Below are positions 7,187 through 16,119 of a stretch of 64,000 bases of DNA, piece after piece; positions within the stretch are counted from its first letter, which is position 1, and the number at the start of each line of letters is the position of its first letter. Under the pieces are notes generated by a model. It made no database searches. It was not told where the DNA came from and saw nothing but the letters and a program-made list of their open reading frames with translations. The DNA lies in the NCBI RefSeq assembly GCF_016909185.1, contig NZ_JAFBFH010000002.1, forward strand, positions 62,001 through 126,000. The letters are read 5' to 3'. This DNA is from Siminovitchia thermophila (GTDB taxonomy: Bacteria > Bacillota > Bacilli > Bacillales > Bacillaceae_C). A program made the translations under genes and the position numbers.

Positions 7187-8986
7187 TCATTCCACCGTTA
7201 CACTTTTTGCTAAATTTCTCGGTTTATCAACGTCACATCCGCGGTGTAGCGCCGCATAGTAGGCGATCAGTTGCAGCGGAATGACGGAGATGAGCGGAGT
7301 GAGCAGTTCATGGACATGAGGCAGTACGTAGCGGTCTCCCGCTGTATCAAGGCCTTTCATGGAAATGATGCATGTGTGGGCGCCGCGTGTCTCCACTTCC
7401 TTGACGTTTGCCCGAATGCTTCCGTTAACATTGGTCTGGGTTGCCAATGCGATGACGGGGGTTCCTTTTTCAATCAGGGCAATGGTGCCGTGTTTTAATT
7501 CTCCCCCGGCAAATCCTTCTGCCTGAATGTAGGAGATCTCTTTCAGCTTTAGCGCTCCTTCTAACCCGACAAAATAGTCGATGGAACGGCCAATGAAAAA
7601 GCAGTTGATAGTCGCGGGCAAATATTCAGCCGCAATTTGCTCGAATGCTTCTTTGGCGTCACATAATGTATCCATCGCGCTGGCGGCGATCCCCAGTTCT
7701 TTGACTAAGTCAAGGTCCGTAGGTACTCTTTTGGCAGCCCCCGCTACGGATGCCAAAATCGCAAGGACGGCAATCTGGGCTGTGTATGCTTTTGTGGAAG
7801 CGACGGCAATTTCCGGTCCGGCATGTAAAAGCAGTGTATCATCCGCTTCTCTTGAAAGGGTGGAGCCAGGCACATTCGTGATCGTGAGTGCGCGGTACCC
7901 CATTTCCTTCACTTTCACCAATACCGCTCTGCTGTCTGCTGTTTCTCCGCTCTGGGAAATGAAAATAAATAATGGTCTTTTGGAAAGTAAAGGCATATTG
8001 TAGCCAAATTCACTGGCGAGATGGACTTCCACCGGAATTTCCGCCAGCTTTTCAATCAGCTGTTTTCCAACCAATCCCGCATGATAGCTTGTTCCGCATG
8101 CCACAATATAAATTCGGTCGGCTTTCAGCATGGCATTTGTGATTTCCTCATTGATCTGTAGACGGCCGTTCTCATCCTGGTACGCTTGAATGATTTTTCT
8201 CATGACAAGTGGCTGTTCATCTATCTCTTTCAACATGAAATGCGGATACGTTCCTTTTTCGATATCTGTCATGTCAAGCTCCGCTTTGTAAGGCTCCCTG
8301 ATGATGACTTCGCCTTGCAAATTATAAATGTCTGCACGATCTTTTTTCACAATAGCGATTTCCTTATCCAACAGTTCAACGAATTGATTTGTGACATGAA
8401 TCATTGCCATGGCATCACTGGCAACAACTTGAAAGTCTTCTCCGACTCCGATCAACAACGGGCTTTTATTTTTTGCCGCAAAGATAACTCCTGGTGTTTC
8501 AATATCCAGCATCGCTATTGCATATGATCCGTTGAGCAAACGCAGCGTTTCACGAAAAGCTTCTTCCGCCTCCATCGTTTGGGAAAACTTTTCTACCAAT
8601 TGAACGATGACTTCTGTGTCTGTTTCACTTTGAAGCGTCACATCACGTAAATAGGCTGCTTTTAATTCCGACTCGTTTTCAATGACCCCGTTATGAACCA
8701 AAGTAAATCGGCCTGACGCACTTTGATGGGGGTGGGCATTCCTTTTGCTGGGCGATCCGTGGGTTGCCCAGCGCGTATGCCCGATTCCTGACCGAGCACT
8801 AATATTTCCGTCCACTGCATTTCTGAGGTCTGCTATCCGTCCTTCTTCTTTAAAAACATGAATGCCGTCTTGATTCTCAACAGCGATTCCTGCCGAATCA
8901 TAGCCGCGGTATTCAAGCTTTTCCAAGCCTTTTAATAAAATTTCCTTCGCATCATTTGTCCCAATATAACCTGTAATTCCGCACAT
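7187..8986 (-). CDS. glmS: Glutamine-fructose-6-phosphate aminotransferase
   Basis: Makes glucosamine-6-phosphate from fructose-6-phosphate and glutamine, the entry step to peptidoglycan precursors. The protein is about 599 residues, the normal Bacillus length. It starts MCGITGYIG, so Cys2 becomes the N-terminal nucleophile of the glutaminase domain (to ~230). Two SIS sugar-isomerase domains follow, and it ends [11 protein letters not shown], the conserved C-terminus whose codons form the Tn7 attachment target. The frame is open to 9139, but that part is the ribozyme leader; ATG 8986 follows GGAGGAAAG. Expression should be controlled by the glmS ribozyme upstream. Confidence 0.97.
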   Translation of the reverse strand: MCGITGYIGTNDAKEILLKGLEKLEYRGYDSAGIAVENQDGIHVFKEEGRIADLRNAVDGNISARSGIGHTRWATHGSPSKRNAHPHQSASGRFTLVHNGVIENESELKAAYLRDVTLQSETDTEVIVQLVEKFSQTMEAEEAFRETLRLLNGSYAIAMLDIETPGVIFAAKNKSPLLIGVGEDFQVVASDAMAMIHVTNQFVELLDKEIAIVKKDRADIYNLQGEVIIREPYKAELDMTDIEKGTYPHFMLKEIDEQPLVMRKIIQAYQDENGRLQINEEITNAMLKADRIYIVACGTSYHAGLVGKQLIEKLAEIPVEVHLASEFGYNMPLLSKRPLFIFISQSGETADSRAVLVKVKEMGYRALTITNVPGSTLSREADDTLLLHAGPEIAVASTKAYTAQIAVLAILASVAGAAKRVPTDLDLVKELGIAASAMDTLCDAKEAFEQIAAEYLPATINCFFIGRSIDYFVGLEGALKLKEISYIQAEGFAGGELKHGTIALIEKGTPVIALATQTNVNGSIRANVKEVETRGAHTCIISMKGLDTAGDRYVLPHVHELLTPLISVIPLQLIAYYAALHRGCDVDKPRNLAKSVTVE

Positions 8987-9001
8987 TGTCTTTCCTCCAG
9001 T

Positions 9002-9045
9002 AAAAGGAGGGCAAGCAGCACGAGGGCATACTTGCCCTCTTTTTT
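9002..9045 (-). terminator. Hairpin between the ribozyme and the glmS start
   Basis: On the minus strand a GAGGGCAAG...CTTGCCCTC stem (9006-9014 with 9031-9039) is flanked by A residues before it and CTTTT after it, about 17 nt ahead of the glmS start codon. It looks like an intrinsic terminator or a structured spacer inside the leader. Whether it terminates transcription cannot be told from the sequence. Confidence 0.5.
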
Positions 9046-9059
9046 CATTTTCTCGACCA

Positions 9060-9214
9060 CATTTTCTTTCCTTTGTCCATCGAGTCGCCTCGATGCTTTC
9101 GAAAAGAAAATTCGACTGTGTGCCGCAGCCGGGAGGCATCCGCCGAACGTTCGATAAACCTCCTCCTCGTCAACTAGCGAGCTTATCAACCAACTTTCAC
9201 TAGTTCTGGCGCTT
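9060..9214 (-). ncRNA. glmS ribozyme
   Basis: The glmS leader carries the conserved core of the glucosamine-6-phosphate-activated self-cleaving ribozyme: AGCGCCAGAAC at the 5' end (cleavage expected between A9213 and G9212), then TAGTTGACGAGGAGGAGG, TTATCGA, and CGGCGGATGCCTCCCGGCTG, matching the Bacillus element in order. A CATCGAGGCGACTCGATG hairpin at about 9074-9091 fits the P4 region. When the sugar phosphate accumulates, cleavage destabilises the glmS mRNA. The 3' border is approximate. A long ORF overlapping this region is an artefact of the structured RNA. Confidence 0.95.
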
Positions 9215-9332
9215 ATATAAAAAACCCCTATGCTCCTTTCCATTTAAAGTAAAGTGAAACATGAATATCATACTATATTCTTTTTTTGACGGTCAACCTA
9301 TTACTAGATTTATATCTAAATTTTTTTAGGCA

Positions 9333-9839
9333 TTATTTGATCTTTCTTTGCTTCAATAGCCCTGCCGCGATGGGGGTTAATAACAGGATGACCGCCACCG
9401 GCAAAAACCACACTCCAAATTCGCCGCTCCACCCCAGTGCAATGGATACTGATTCAAATGTGATGAGCACAAAAATAATAAGGCATATGTTTTTTATTTG
9501 ATTGACCATCTTTCGGCTTAATAAGTAAAATTGTTTCGCATTGGATTCGTTTAAGCGTTCGGGATAATTATGAAGTTCCGGTCTTTTTTCGAAAAATCGC
9601 ATGAATACAATGATGAATGCGCCCATCCCCGGCAAAATAAGCAATTTGGATTTAGAGCCCCAACGATCCACTTCACCAAGAGCATTATAATGTGCGGGCA
9701 CTTTGTCGGGAAGTTGATTCCAGATGAAAATGAGTAAAAGAATGGAAGCCATATAAAGTGAACATCCGATAATATCCCAGAACCATTCACTCTTTGTTTT
9801 CGGTATCTTTAACTTGGGTCGTTCCCATGAATTTGACAT
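9333..9839 (-). CDS. DUF1648 domain membrane protein
   Basis: About 168 residues with four hydrophobic helices. The segment LPDKVPAHYNALGEVDRWGSK, in the first third, is the hallmark of DUF1648 (seen in SdpI-like and related membrane proteins). Helices follow at about 70-85, 120-140 and 145-163, and the C-terminus is basic (KQRKIK). The ATG at 9839, with a GGAG box about 8 nt upstream, is preferred over a longer frame start. It is a single gene between glmS and the divergent EamA transporter. The specific role is unknown. Confidence 0.75.
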   Translation of the reverse strand: MSNSWERPKLKIPKTKSEWFWDIIGCSLYMASILLLIFIWNQLPDKVPAHYNALGEVDRWGSKSKLLILPGMGAFIIVFMRFFEKRPELHNYPERLNESNAKQFYLLSRKMVNQIKNICLIIFVLITFESVSIALGWSGEFGVWFLPVAVILLLTPIAAGLLKQRKIK

Positions 9840-9965
9840 TAGATCACTCCACAAAAAACTTTTATACACATTTTTATTGTCACTGAAATAAAAAACAGCG
9901 GTTATGAGTTATGATATAGATATGCTTTTAAGACAGAATCGTTGTTATGAGTTAGGAGGTTTCAT

Positions 9966-10865
9966 ATGAACAAAAAGGCGTTTTGGATAGCAACTTTCAC
10001 GATTATCATATGGTCGTCGGGATTTGCCGCTGTTAGGGCCAGCTTACTCGGAGGATATACCCCTTCCCACCTTGTGCTTCTCCGCTTTTTGATCGCTTCC
10101 GGTGTTTTTTTATTATATGCTTTATGGCCGAGTGTTCATATAAAGTTGCCGGCAAAAAAGGACATTCCGCGCATTATTTTTCTTGGCTTCATGGGGATCA
10201 GCGTGTACCAAATCGGATTCACATTTGGCGTCCAAACGGTTTCCGCAGGCACCGCCAGTATGATCATCGGTTCAGCACCCATTTTTACATCAATTCTCGC
10301 CGTTATCATTTTAAAAGAAAAAATGGATTTGTTTGGCTGGATCGGCTTGGGGATAGGGTTTATCGGAATCATTTTAATTACTATCGGAACATCAGGAGCT
10401 TCTTTTACAATTTCCAAGGGTACTATTTATATTTTGATCAGCACGATCGCCACGTCCATCTTTTTTGTTTATCAAAAACCGCTACTGGCGAAATATCATC
10501 CGATTGATTTAACGGCATATTTTACGTGGGCCGGAACGCTGCCCATGCTTTTCTTTATGCCCGGGTTATGGGAAAACATTCAAAATGCCGACTTCGGCGC
10601 TCATGTATCTGCTCTTTATGTTGGTATTTTCCCTGCAGCGATCGCGTACGCCACGTGGGCCATCGCCTTGTCCGCAGGAAATGCCACGACCATTTCCAGC
10701 ATGCTTTATCTGGAACCGGCGCTCGCCATCATCATCGCGTGGTTATGGTTGAACGAATGGCCCAATACTCTCTCCCTGATTGGAGGAGCCATTGCCCTCA
10801 CAAGTGTATTTGTTGTGAATTTTGTAGGAAAAAAGCGATACATAACCAAAAAGAAACTTGAGTAA
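9966..10865 (+). CDS. EamA/DMT-family transporter
   Basis: A 299-residue exporter of the drug/metabolite transporter superfamily, with ten hydrophobic helices arranged as two EamA repeats (about 1-140 and 150-290). Typical features are the N-terminal WSSGFAAVRASL, the end of repeat one at LKEKMDLFGWIGLGIGFIGI, and the end of repeat two at LNEWPNTLSLIGGAIALTSV. The start ATG has an excellent GGAGG site at 6 nt. It is convergent with exoA, sharing the inverted repeat at 10891-10926. The substrate is not predictable; family members export amino acids or metabolites. Confidence 0.9.
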   Translation: MNKKAFWIATFTIIIWSSGFAAVRASLLGGYTPSHLVLLRFLIASGVFLLYALWPSVHIKLPAKKDIPRIIFLGFMGISVYQIGFTFGVQTVSAGTASMIIGSAPIFTSILAVIILKEKMDLFGWIGLGIGFIGIILITIGTSGASFTISKGTIYILISTIATSIFFVYQKPLLAKYHPIDLTAYFTWAGTLPMLFFMPGLWENIQNADFGAHVSALYVGIFPAAIAYATWAIALSAGNATTISSMLYLEPALAIIIAWLWLNEWPNTLSLIGGAIALTSVFVVNFVGKKRYITKKKLE

Positions 10866-10890
10866 TGAACGAGCTTCCAGCATGATGTGC

Positions 10891-10926
10891 CTCCAAAAGT
10901 TAGATTACCAATTCTAACTTTTGGAG
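10891..10926. terminator. Perfect 14-bp inverted repeat between convergent genes
   Basis: CTCCAAAAGTTAGA and TCTAACTTTTGGAG are separated by 8 nt, between the ends of the EamA gene and exoA. No long T-run follows on either strand, although a T-rich stretch starts 24 nt later on the plus strand. A bidirectional terminator is the likely role. Confidence 0.6.
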
Positions 10927-10964
10927 TTCAGCACAAAATGGGGGAGTCTTTTTTGAGAAATTAT

Positions 10965-11720
10965 TCATATGTTGATCTCCAAGGCAACCGGACAATGATC
11001 ACTGCCCATTACGTCACAATGAATATATGAATCTATCAATCGTTCTTGCAACTTTTGTGAAACGATAAAATAATCGATCCGCCATCCAATATTCCTTTCC
11101 CTTACCTTGTTCATGTATGACCACCATGTATAAGCGCCTTCCTTATCTGGATAAAAGTGGCGGAACGCATCAATAAAGCCATGTTCAAGCAATCTGGAAA
11201 ATTTCCCCCGTTCCTCTTCTGTAAATCCCGAGTTTCCCCTGTTCGACTTGAAGTTTTTTAAATCGATGTCTTGATGGGCCACATTGAGGTCACCACATAA
11301 AATGACCGGTTTTTGGCGATCTAATTCTTTTACATATACAAGCATGCGGTCTTCCCAATCCAAACGGTAAGGTAAGCGGGCCAAATCCCTTTGCGCATTG
11401 GGCGTATACACATTGACAAGGAAAAAATCCGCGAATTCCAACGTAATGATCCGGCCTTCTTCCTCAACGTCAGAATCACCAACCCCATATTTGACAGAGA
11501 TCGGTTTGTGTTTGGTAAATACGGCTGTTCCGGAGTAGCCTTTCTTCACCGCATAGTTCCAATATTGTTCATACCCTTTCAGTTCCAAGTCAATTTGTCC
11601 AGCTTGCAGCTTTGTTTCCTGGACGCAAAAAATATCGGCATCCACTTGATGAAAGTAATCGAGAAAACCTTTACGTATGCAAGCTCTTAATCCATTGACG
11701 TTCCAAGATACAAGTTTCAT
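10965..11720 (-). CDS. exoA: Exodeoxyribonuclease III / AP endonuclease
   Basis: Base-excision repair enzyme that cleaves 5' of abasic sites. It is about 251 residues, the usual length. It starts MKLVSWNVNGLRA; the metal-binding Glu lies in VQETKLQ, the catalytic Asp/Asn in CGDLNVAHQDIDL, and the final His in GSDHCPVALEI. ATG 11720 has a GAGGAGAAAA site upstream; the longer frame to 11795 adds no conserved sequence. In B. subtilis exoA lies elsewhere, so its place next to bofC is a local difference in gene order. Confidence 0.95.
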   Translation of the reverse strand: MKLVSWNVNGLRACIRKGFLDYFHQVDADIFCVQETKLQAGQIDLELKGYEQYWNYAVKKGYSGTAVFTKHKPISVKYGVGDSDVEEEGRIITLEFADFFLVNVYTPNAQRDLARLPYRLDWEDRMLVYVKELDRQKPVILCGDLNVAHQDIDLKNFKSNRGNSGFTEEERGKFSRLLEHGFIDAFRHFYPDKEGAYTWWSYMNKVRERNIGWRIDYFIVSQKLQERLIDSYIHCDVMGSDHCPVALEINI

Positions 11721-11899
11721 CCCGTCATTTTCTCCTCTATTGCTATTCTCTCTACCTATTTTGCCACTGTTTTTATCAGTAAACAAGCAGCGCAAAACTT
11801 TGGTATGGGAGACGATACATTTTCATACAACAAAAGCGCCACCGCTACCCCATTAAAGGAACTGGGACACAACTAAATCAGCTGATGAAAAAACGAACA

Positions 11900-12054
11900 A
11901 TAAAGTGAAACTTCATTCAGTAGGGATTTTTTTCCATCTCCTACTGAATGTTAGTTGAACCAATCGGGCATTTAGGTGCCGTTTTCACACACTTAGGCCT
12001 TTTGTATTCACTCAAGATTTTGAAGCGGGAGTCCTACGGCACCTTACATGCGGG
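11900..12054 (+). repeat. Dispersed ~155-bp repeat, copy B
   Basis: First of two tandem units, nearly identical to copy C over its whole length apart from the loop of the first hairpin. It contains the CATTCAGTAG...CTACTGAATG stem and the AGGTGCCG...CGGCACCT stem. Confidence 0.85.
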
Positions 12055-12211
12055 ATAAAGTGAAACTTCATTCAGTAGGAATTTTTTCCACCTCCTACTG
12101 AATGTTAGTTAAACCAATCGGGCATTTAGGTGCCGTTTTCACACACTTAGGCCTTTTGTATTCACTCAAGATTTTGAAGCGGGAGTCCTACGGCACCTTA
12201 CATGCCGGGTA
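12055..12211 (+). repeat. Dispersed ~155-bp repeat, copy C
   Basis: Second tandem unit, joined directly to copy B at the sequence GGGATAAAGTG. The near identity to B suggests a recent tandem duplication. It continues into the GC-rich palindromic module of the composite element. Confidence 0.85.
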
Positions 12212-12514
12212 AATTGTCCTAGTGTATAATACGAAATCTTTTAGCGTAGTCAAAATAGGTAGTCTCCTGCGGGAATAGCTCGAGTTGGAGCTGTGCCCGC
12301 AGGAAAGCGACCTTTGCTTTCCGAAGAAGCTGAAAAGACCTGCGGAAAGCGAAATATGTTGACGTAGCGATGATAGGGATTTTTTAACACAAATAGGGGC
12401 ATGTAAAAATGAAATAAACCGCATGGAATCAAGTTTAAAACCTTGATTTCACGCGATTTTATTCTCACGATCTTTATGATTATGAATCAGCTTTCAACCT
12501 ATGTCCCAGCCTGT

Positions 12515-13060
12515 TTACAATTCCTTTTTAACTTCATATTTCTTCATTGTTTCAACAACCTTGTCAAAGTCCTTTTTTGATTTTACCGGTATTCCTTGTA
12601 GCAACTCCTGATGTTGTTTGCTTTCCAATTTTTTCACATCAATTTGAAAAAATGATTGGATAATGTCCGACTCCTCCGGCTTTCCATTGAAAATGGATAA
12701 TGTGCCGTCTTCCGTAATGCCAAAATATCCGTTCATTTTTGACAAAGGTGAGATGTCATTCACTTTCTTTTCAAAAACAAGATAGTCTTCACTCATATCG
12801 ACCAGCCGCCATTTTTCATACTTTGCCCAAAAGTCTTCGAGGGCCCATATTGTTTCAGTAAGCGTCTCTTCGCTTTCTTCTCCGTCAATATATACTCTTT
12901 TTAACTTGATGGTCAGTTCTAAGGGCTTTTCCGGAATCAGCAATTCCTTCTCTTCACTGGCTTGTACATGACTGGGTGATTGGTTGAGATCAACAATGAA
13001 AAAGCTGCCGCAGCAAATCATCGTGAAGGCTAATACAGCTTTCATTACAACACTCATCAT
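12515..13060 (-). CDS. bofC: Forespore protein BofC, regulator of SpoIVB signalling
   Basis: BofC acts in the sigma-K checkpoint, restraining SpoIVB in the space between forespore membranes. The product is 181 residues with an N-terminal signal/anchor (hydrophobic ~6-25). It then has the family blocks LKRVYIDG, WALEDFWAKYEKW, VNDISPLSKMNGYFGI and IQSFFQIDVKKLES, matching B. subtilis BofC in order. Its place next to yebC is also as in B. subtilis. The start at 13060 follows GAGGTGATTC. It is probably transcribed in the forespore (sigma G in B. subtilis); no clear promoter was identified here. Confidence 0.9.
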   Translation of the reverse strand: MMSVVMKAVLAFTMICCGSFFIVDLNQSPSHVQASEEKELLIPEKPLELTIKLKRVYIDGEESEETLTETIWALEDFWAKYEKWRLVDMSEDYLVFEKKVNDISPLSKMNGYFGITEDGTLSIFNGKPEESDIIQSFFQIDVKKLESKQHQELLQGIPVKSKKDFDKVVETMKKYEVKKEL

Positions 13061-13128
13061 GAATCACCTCAAGTTCTTAGTTCATTTTATACATATAGTG
13101 TGACCATACTTTTACATGATTATCCAAT

Positions 13129-13172
13129 AAAAAAAAGCTTTTCCAAAAGAATTCCTCTTTTGGGAAAGCTTT
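13129..13172 (-). terminator. Intrinsic terminator after yebC
   Basis: On the minus strand AAAGCTTTCCCAAAAG pairs with CTTTTGGAAAAGCTTT and is followed by a T-run, starting 3 bp after the yebC stop. Confidence 0.85.
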
Positions 13173-13174
13173 AT

Positions 13175-13894
13175 TTAGTTATGGTATACTTCTTGAACAT
13201 CATCATCGTCTTCAAGCATATCGATGAGGTTTTCCAGCTTTTCTTCCTGCTCTTCCGTTAATGACGCATCGGTTTGTGGAACCATTGTCATTTCAGCCGT
13301 CATAAATTCAAAGCCGGCCTCTTCGAGACTTTCTTTTACATCCATGAAATTTTCCGGTTCTGTATATATTTCGAAGGCCTCATCGCTCGTTTCCATATCT
13401 TCCGCTCCAGCTTCGATTACCTGCAGCAACAGTTCTTCCTCATCTAAGTCATCATAGTTGCTCCTGTCGATCACCAAGTATCCTTTCCGGTTAAACATAT
13501 AGGAAACACAACCGGTTTCGCCGAGATTTCCGCCATTTTTCGTAAAAGCGTGGCGGACGTTTGAAGCGGTCCTGTTTTTATTGTCGGTCAAACACACTAC
13601 CATGACCGCTGCACCACCGGGCCCGTATCCTTCATAAATAATTTCTTCGTACTGTTCCGCATTTTGGCTGCCAGTGGCTTTGTCAATTGCACGCTTTATA
13701 TTGTCATTCGGCATATTTGCCGATTTTGCTTTATCCACGACAAGCCGTAGCGCCGGGTTTGTATCCGGATCGCCCCCGCCACTTTTGGCCGCGACGTACA
13801 GTTCTTTGGCAAGCTTTTGAAATATCTTGCCGCGCTTTGCATCTTGTGCGTTTTTTCTGCGTTGAATATTTTTCCATTTGGAATGTCCTGCCAT
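13175..13894 (-). CDS. yrbC: YebC/PmpR-TACO1 family protein
   Basis: A 239-residue protein beginning [23 protein letters not shown], the invariant start of the YebC family. Members are described as transcription regulators in some bacteria and, in more recent work, as helping ribosomes through difficult proline stretches; which applies here cannot be read from the sequence. Other conserved blocks are [19 protein letters not shown] and [14 protein letters not shown]. The acidic C-terminus ends [13 protein letters not shown]. It sits beside bofC as in B. subtilis, where the gene is yrbC. Confidence 0.93.
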   Translation of the reverse strand: MAGHSKWKNIQRRKNAQDAKRGKIFQKLAKELYVAAKSGGGDPDTNPALRLVVDKAKSANMPNDNIKRAIDKATGSQNAEQYEEIIYEGYGPGGAAVMVVCLTDNKNRTASNVRHAFTKNGGNLGETGCVSYMFNRKGYLVIDRSNYDDLDEEELLLQVIEAGAEDMETSDEAFEIYTEPENFMDVKESLEEAGFEFMTAEMTMVPQTDASLTEEQEEKLENLIDMLEDDDDVQEVYHN

Positions 13895-14026
13895 TTAAAA
13901 TCCCCCTATCCTTTCACCTGTACTTAATCATATATTGAATCATCTTTTCTTGGCAAATAAGAAATTTTGGAATACCACCGAAAATATTTTACACTTTGAG
14001 CGAAACTGTTTGCAATCCGAAACTAG

Positions 14027-15010
14027 TTACAGACCGTTTTTCACCTTTGCCATCACGGTTTTTATAAATTGCATTCGCTTTTTGTACTGTTTGAACGTAA
14101 TGGTTTCTAAATGATGCCTTCGATTGGTTCTTTCTTTTTTCCTGCTATTCATATAATAAATCCATTCACGGAAAATATCGGTTGGATACACGAGAGCAGC
14201 CAAAAACGGGGGATCGTTTTGATAACGATTGATTTCCATATAGTCGGAAAATAGCCGCTCGCTTGACCATTGAAGCGACGGCAAAATGCGATTGCAAAAT
14301 TGAAGAAGATCAATGTGGCTCGGCCCGATGCTGATCAGGTCAAAATCTATTAAGTATAAAGAGCCGTCAGCTTTTCTTATAAAATTGTGGTGTGCAACGT
14401 CACCATGTAATATACAATACGGCCCCTCCAAGAAATAATCCGCATGGCGCTTCAAGAATTGAATGGCCCACTCCCCTGCAAACATGTAATGCTTCATATA
14501 CGGGTAAAGGCCTGTATCTTCATAAGAACCCATTTTCTTTTTAAAATCCAGCAACCGTCTATCCCATTTTTTTAGTTGATCAAACAAAGCAAGATGGGGT
14601 GTAAACTGATCGGTAAATCGGGCTGTAGTAGCATGAAAATGAGAAAGAAGCGCGAGGGCGTCCTTTCGGCAGCGGGCGCTTCCATAGTGAAATGGTTCAT
14701 CTTGCTTTTGTTCAATATGCCGGATTAAACCAAATACGCGACCATCAAAATAGATCGCCCCGATAGGATGAAAATCGTACGTATTCTGAAAGCCGTTTTC
14801 AAATAAATAATGAGTCAAACGGATTTGGGTATGCAACTTTTTTCGCGCGGCAAACTCCTTGACTATCCACCGTTCTTTTTCTGATTGTATGAGCCAAACC
14901 CCTTTTTTGACGTGAAAAATATGACGAAAATGGTGGCCAACTACCTTTTTTATATAAAGAAGGAGACGGTTTTCAAATCCGTCTCTCTTTCGTTTCGCTT
15001 GATTATTCAT
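14027..15010 (-). CDS. CotS-like spore coat kinase-fold protein
   Basis: About 327 residues of the CotS/YsxE/YutH family, spore coat proteins with an aminoglycoside-phosphotransferase fold. The catalytic-loop-like CILHGDVAHHNFI and the metal site LIDFDLISIGPSHID are intact in form, so phosphotransfer is conceivable though unproven. The frame reads far upstream inside safA, but ATG 15010, preceded by GGAGAAGAAA, is the sensible start and overlaps the safA stop by 8 bp. That coupling to safA suggests a mother-cell coat function. It is a second family member beside the ysxE homologue at 41862. Confidence 0.8.
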   Translation of the reverse strand: MNNQAKRKRDGFENRLLLYIKKVVGHHFRHIFHVKKGVWLIQSEKERWIVKEFAARKKLHTQIRLTHYLFENGFQNTYDFHPIGAIYFDGRVFGLIRHIEQKQDEPFHYGSARCRKDALALLSHFHATTARFTDQFTPHLALFDQLKKWDRRLLDFKKKMGSYEDTGLYPYMKHYMFAGEWAIQFLKRHADYFLEGPYCILHGDVAHHNFIRKADGSLYLIDFDLISIGPSHIDLLQFCNRILPSLQWSSERLFSDYMEINRYQNDPPFLAALVYPTDIFREWIYYMNSRKKERTNRRHHLETITFKQYKKRMQFIKTVMAKVKNGL

Positions 15011-16088
15011 TTTCTTCTCCGGCTTCATCTCTTGGCATCTCGAATTGTCCCATTCCTCCCGGCATTGGCTGTGCGTATGGGTAAGACTGCCCCCCTCCAT
15101 AAGGAGCGGCCATCGGGGTCCCATATGGTGCCGCCATCTGGGCACCGTATGGTGCAGCCGGCATCGCAGGGTATCCTCCATAAGGTTGTGTATATCCTTG
15201 CATTGGCATTCCCTGTGGCGGATCATCGTTATCATCATCCCAATCCATTCCATGCATGACATGACCGTGATGATATCCTTGATGATGATGACCGTGGTGA
15301 TGATGCATGAATGGGCTTGATGAGCTGGAAGATTCGTCACCCCAATACTGCTGCGGCATCTCGTATTCCACTGCGGGCATCACTTGTGGCATTTGGCCAT
15401 ACATTGGCATTTGTCCGTACATCGGCATCTGACCGTACATCGGCATCTGGCCATACATCGGCATCTGACCGTACATCGTTTGCGGATAAGCCATTGCCCC
15501 TTGCACTTGCGGCATCATTGAATGCGGATACGGGTAACATGGATCACACACGGGCATAACCGGGTAGCAATAAGAATACATAGGCTGAGTATAACCTCCT
15601 TGTACAGGCATCACGGGCATTTCTATAGATTCTTCATGATGTACATGCTCTTTTTCTTTTACTGCTTGCTGAACTTGGGCCTGCGTTTGGCTCATATTCA
15701 TCATATAATAATTATTAACGTCAATCTCCGGCAACGGCTGCGGCATTACTGGCTGATATATTTTGTGCGGTTTTTCTTTCGGCACTTCTTTAATCACCTC
15801 TTTTTTTGGTGGTTGTGCTTTTTTCGGCGGTTGTACTTTTTTCGGCGGTTGTACTTTTTTGGGCGGATGTGCTTTTTTTGGCACTTCTTTATGCCCATGC
15901 ATTTGATGGTGATGCATTTCTTTTTTTACTGCAGCACCTCCTGCTGGCACCTTTATTTTCATACCGGGCATAATCATATCAGGGTTGGACAACTGTGCAT
16001 TCATTTTTTTTAACTCTTCGAAATCCACGCCGTATTTTTGCGCGATCTTCCAAAGCGTGTCGCCCTTTTGAACGATATGAATCTTCAC
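15003..16088 (-). CDS. safA: Spore coat morphogenetic protein SafA
   Basis: SafA directs inner coat assembly around the cortex. A LysM domain occupies the N-terminus (VKIHIVQKGDTLWKIAQKYG to about 48), binding cortex peptidoglycan. A basic proline-lysine stretch follows, with PPKK repeated four times, then a long Met/Gln/Tyr/Pro-rich tail with five tandem MYGQMP hexapeptides and histidine-rich runs, of the low-complexity type seen in SafA. The start is GTG 16088, placed 7 nt after GAGGAGGGG; the longer frame from 16169 lacks a ribosome-binding site. SpoVID, its partner, is at 43021. A sigma-E-like -10 element lies upstream. Confidence 0.88.
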   Translation of the reverse strand: MKIHIVQKGDTLWKIAQKYGVDFEELKKMNAQLSNPDMIMPGMKIKVPAGGAAVKKEMHHHQMHGHKEVPKKAHPPKKVQPPKKVQPPKKAQPPKKEVIKEVPKEKPHKIYQPVMPQPLPEIDVNNYYMMNMSQTQAQVQQAVKEKEHVHHEESIEMPVMPVQGGYTQPMYSYCYPVMPVCDPCYPYPHSMMPQVQGAMAYPQTMYGQMPMYGQMPMYGQMPMYGQMPMYGQMPQVMPAVEYEMPQQYWGDESSSSSSPFMHHHHGHHHQGYHHGHVMHGMDWDDDNDDPPQGMPMQGYTQPYGGYPAMPAAPYGAQMAAPYGTPMAAPYGGGQSYPYAQPMPGGMGQFEMPRDEAGEENE

Positions 16089-16119
16089 TAATTTCCCCTC
16101 CTCTTGCATACGTCCATAT

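Larger units (their letters stand above)
11862..12511 (+). mobile_element. Composite repeat element with CTGGGACA-type inverted ends
   Basis: The ~650-bp non-coding interval between exoA and bofC starts with CTGGGACACAAC and ends with ATGTCCCAGC, forming imperfect inverted ends. Between them are a shared leader, two tandem copies of the 155-bp repeat, a GC-rich palindromic module (about 12230-12380, including CTCCTGCGGGAATAGCTCGA), and a hairpin built on AATAAACCGCATG...CACGCGATTTTATT. A second, inverted version with one 155-bp unit lies at 52177-52648. No transposase is encoded, so any mobility would be in trans. It ends 3 bp before the bofC stop codon. Confidence 0.7.

Noticed and set aside
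8932-9243. A 103-codon minus-strand ORF upstream of glmS
   Set aside because: It overlaps the glmS ribozyme and leader, has no ribosome-binding site, and its open frame is explained by the structured RNA.
13175-13894. Extension of yebC function to a specific regulator name such as PmpR
   Set aside because: The family is clear, but regulatory and translational roles cannot be separated by sequence.
15400-15480. Regular 18-bp DNA repeats considered as a CRISPR array
   Set aside because: There are no spacers; the repeats encode the MYGQMP units of SafA in frame.
15311-16013. Long plus-strand ORFs opposite safA
   Set aside because: They arise from the repetitive, biased codons of the safA tail read in antisense; no start signals or recognisable domains.
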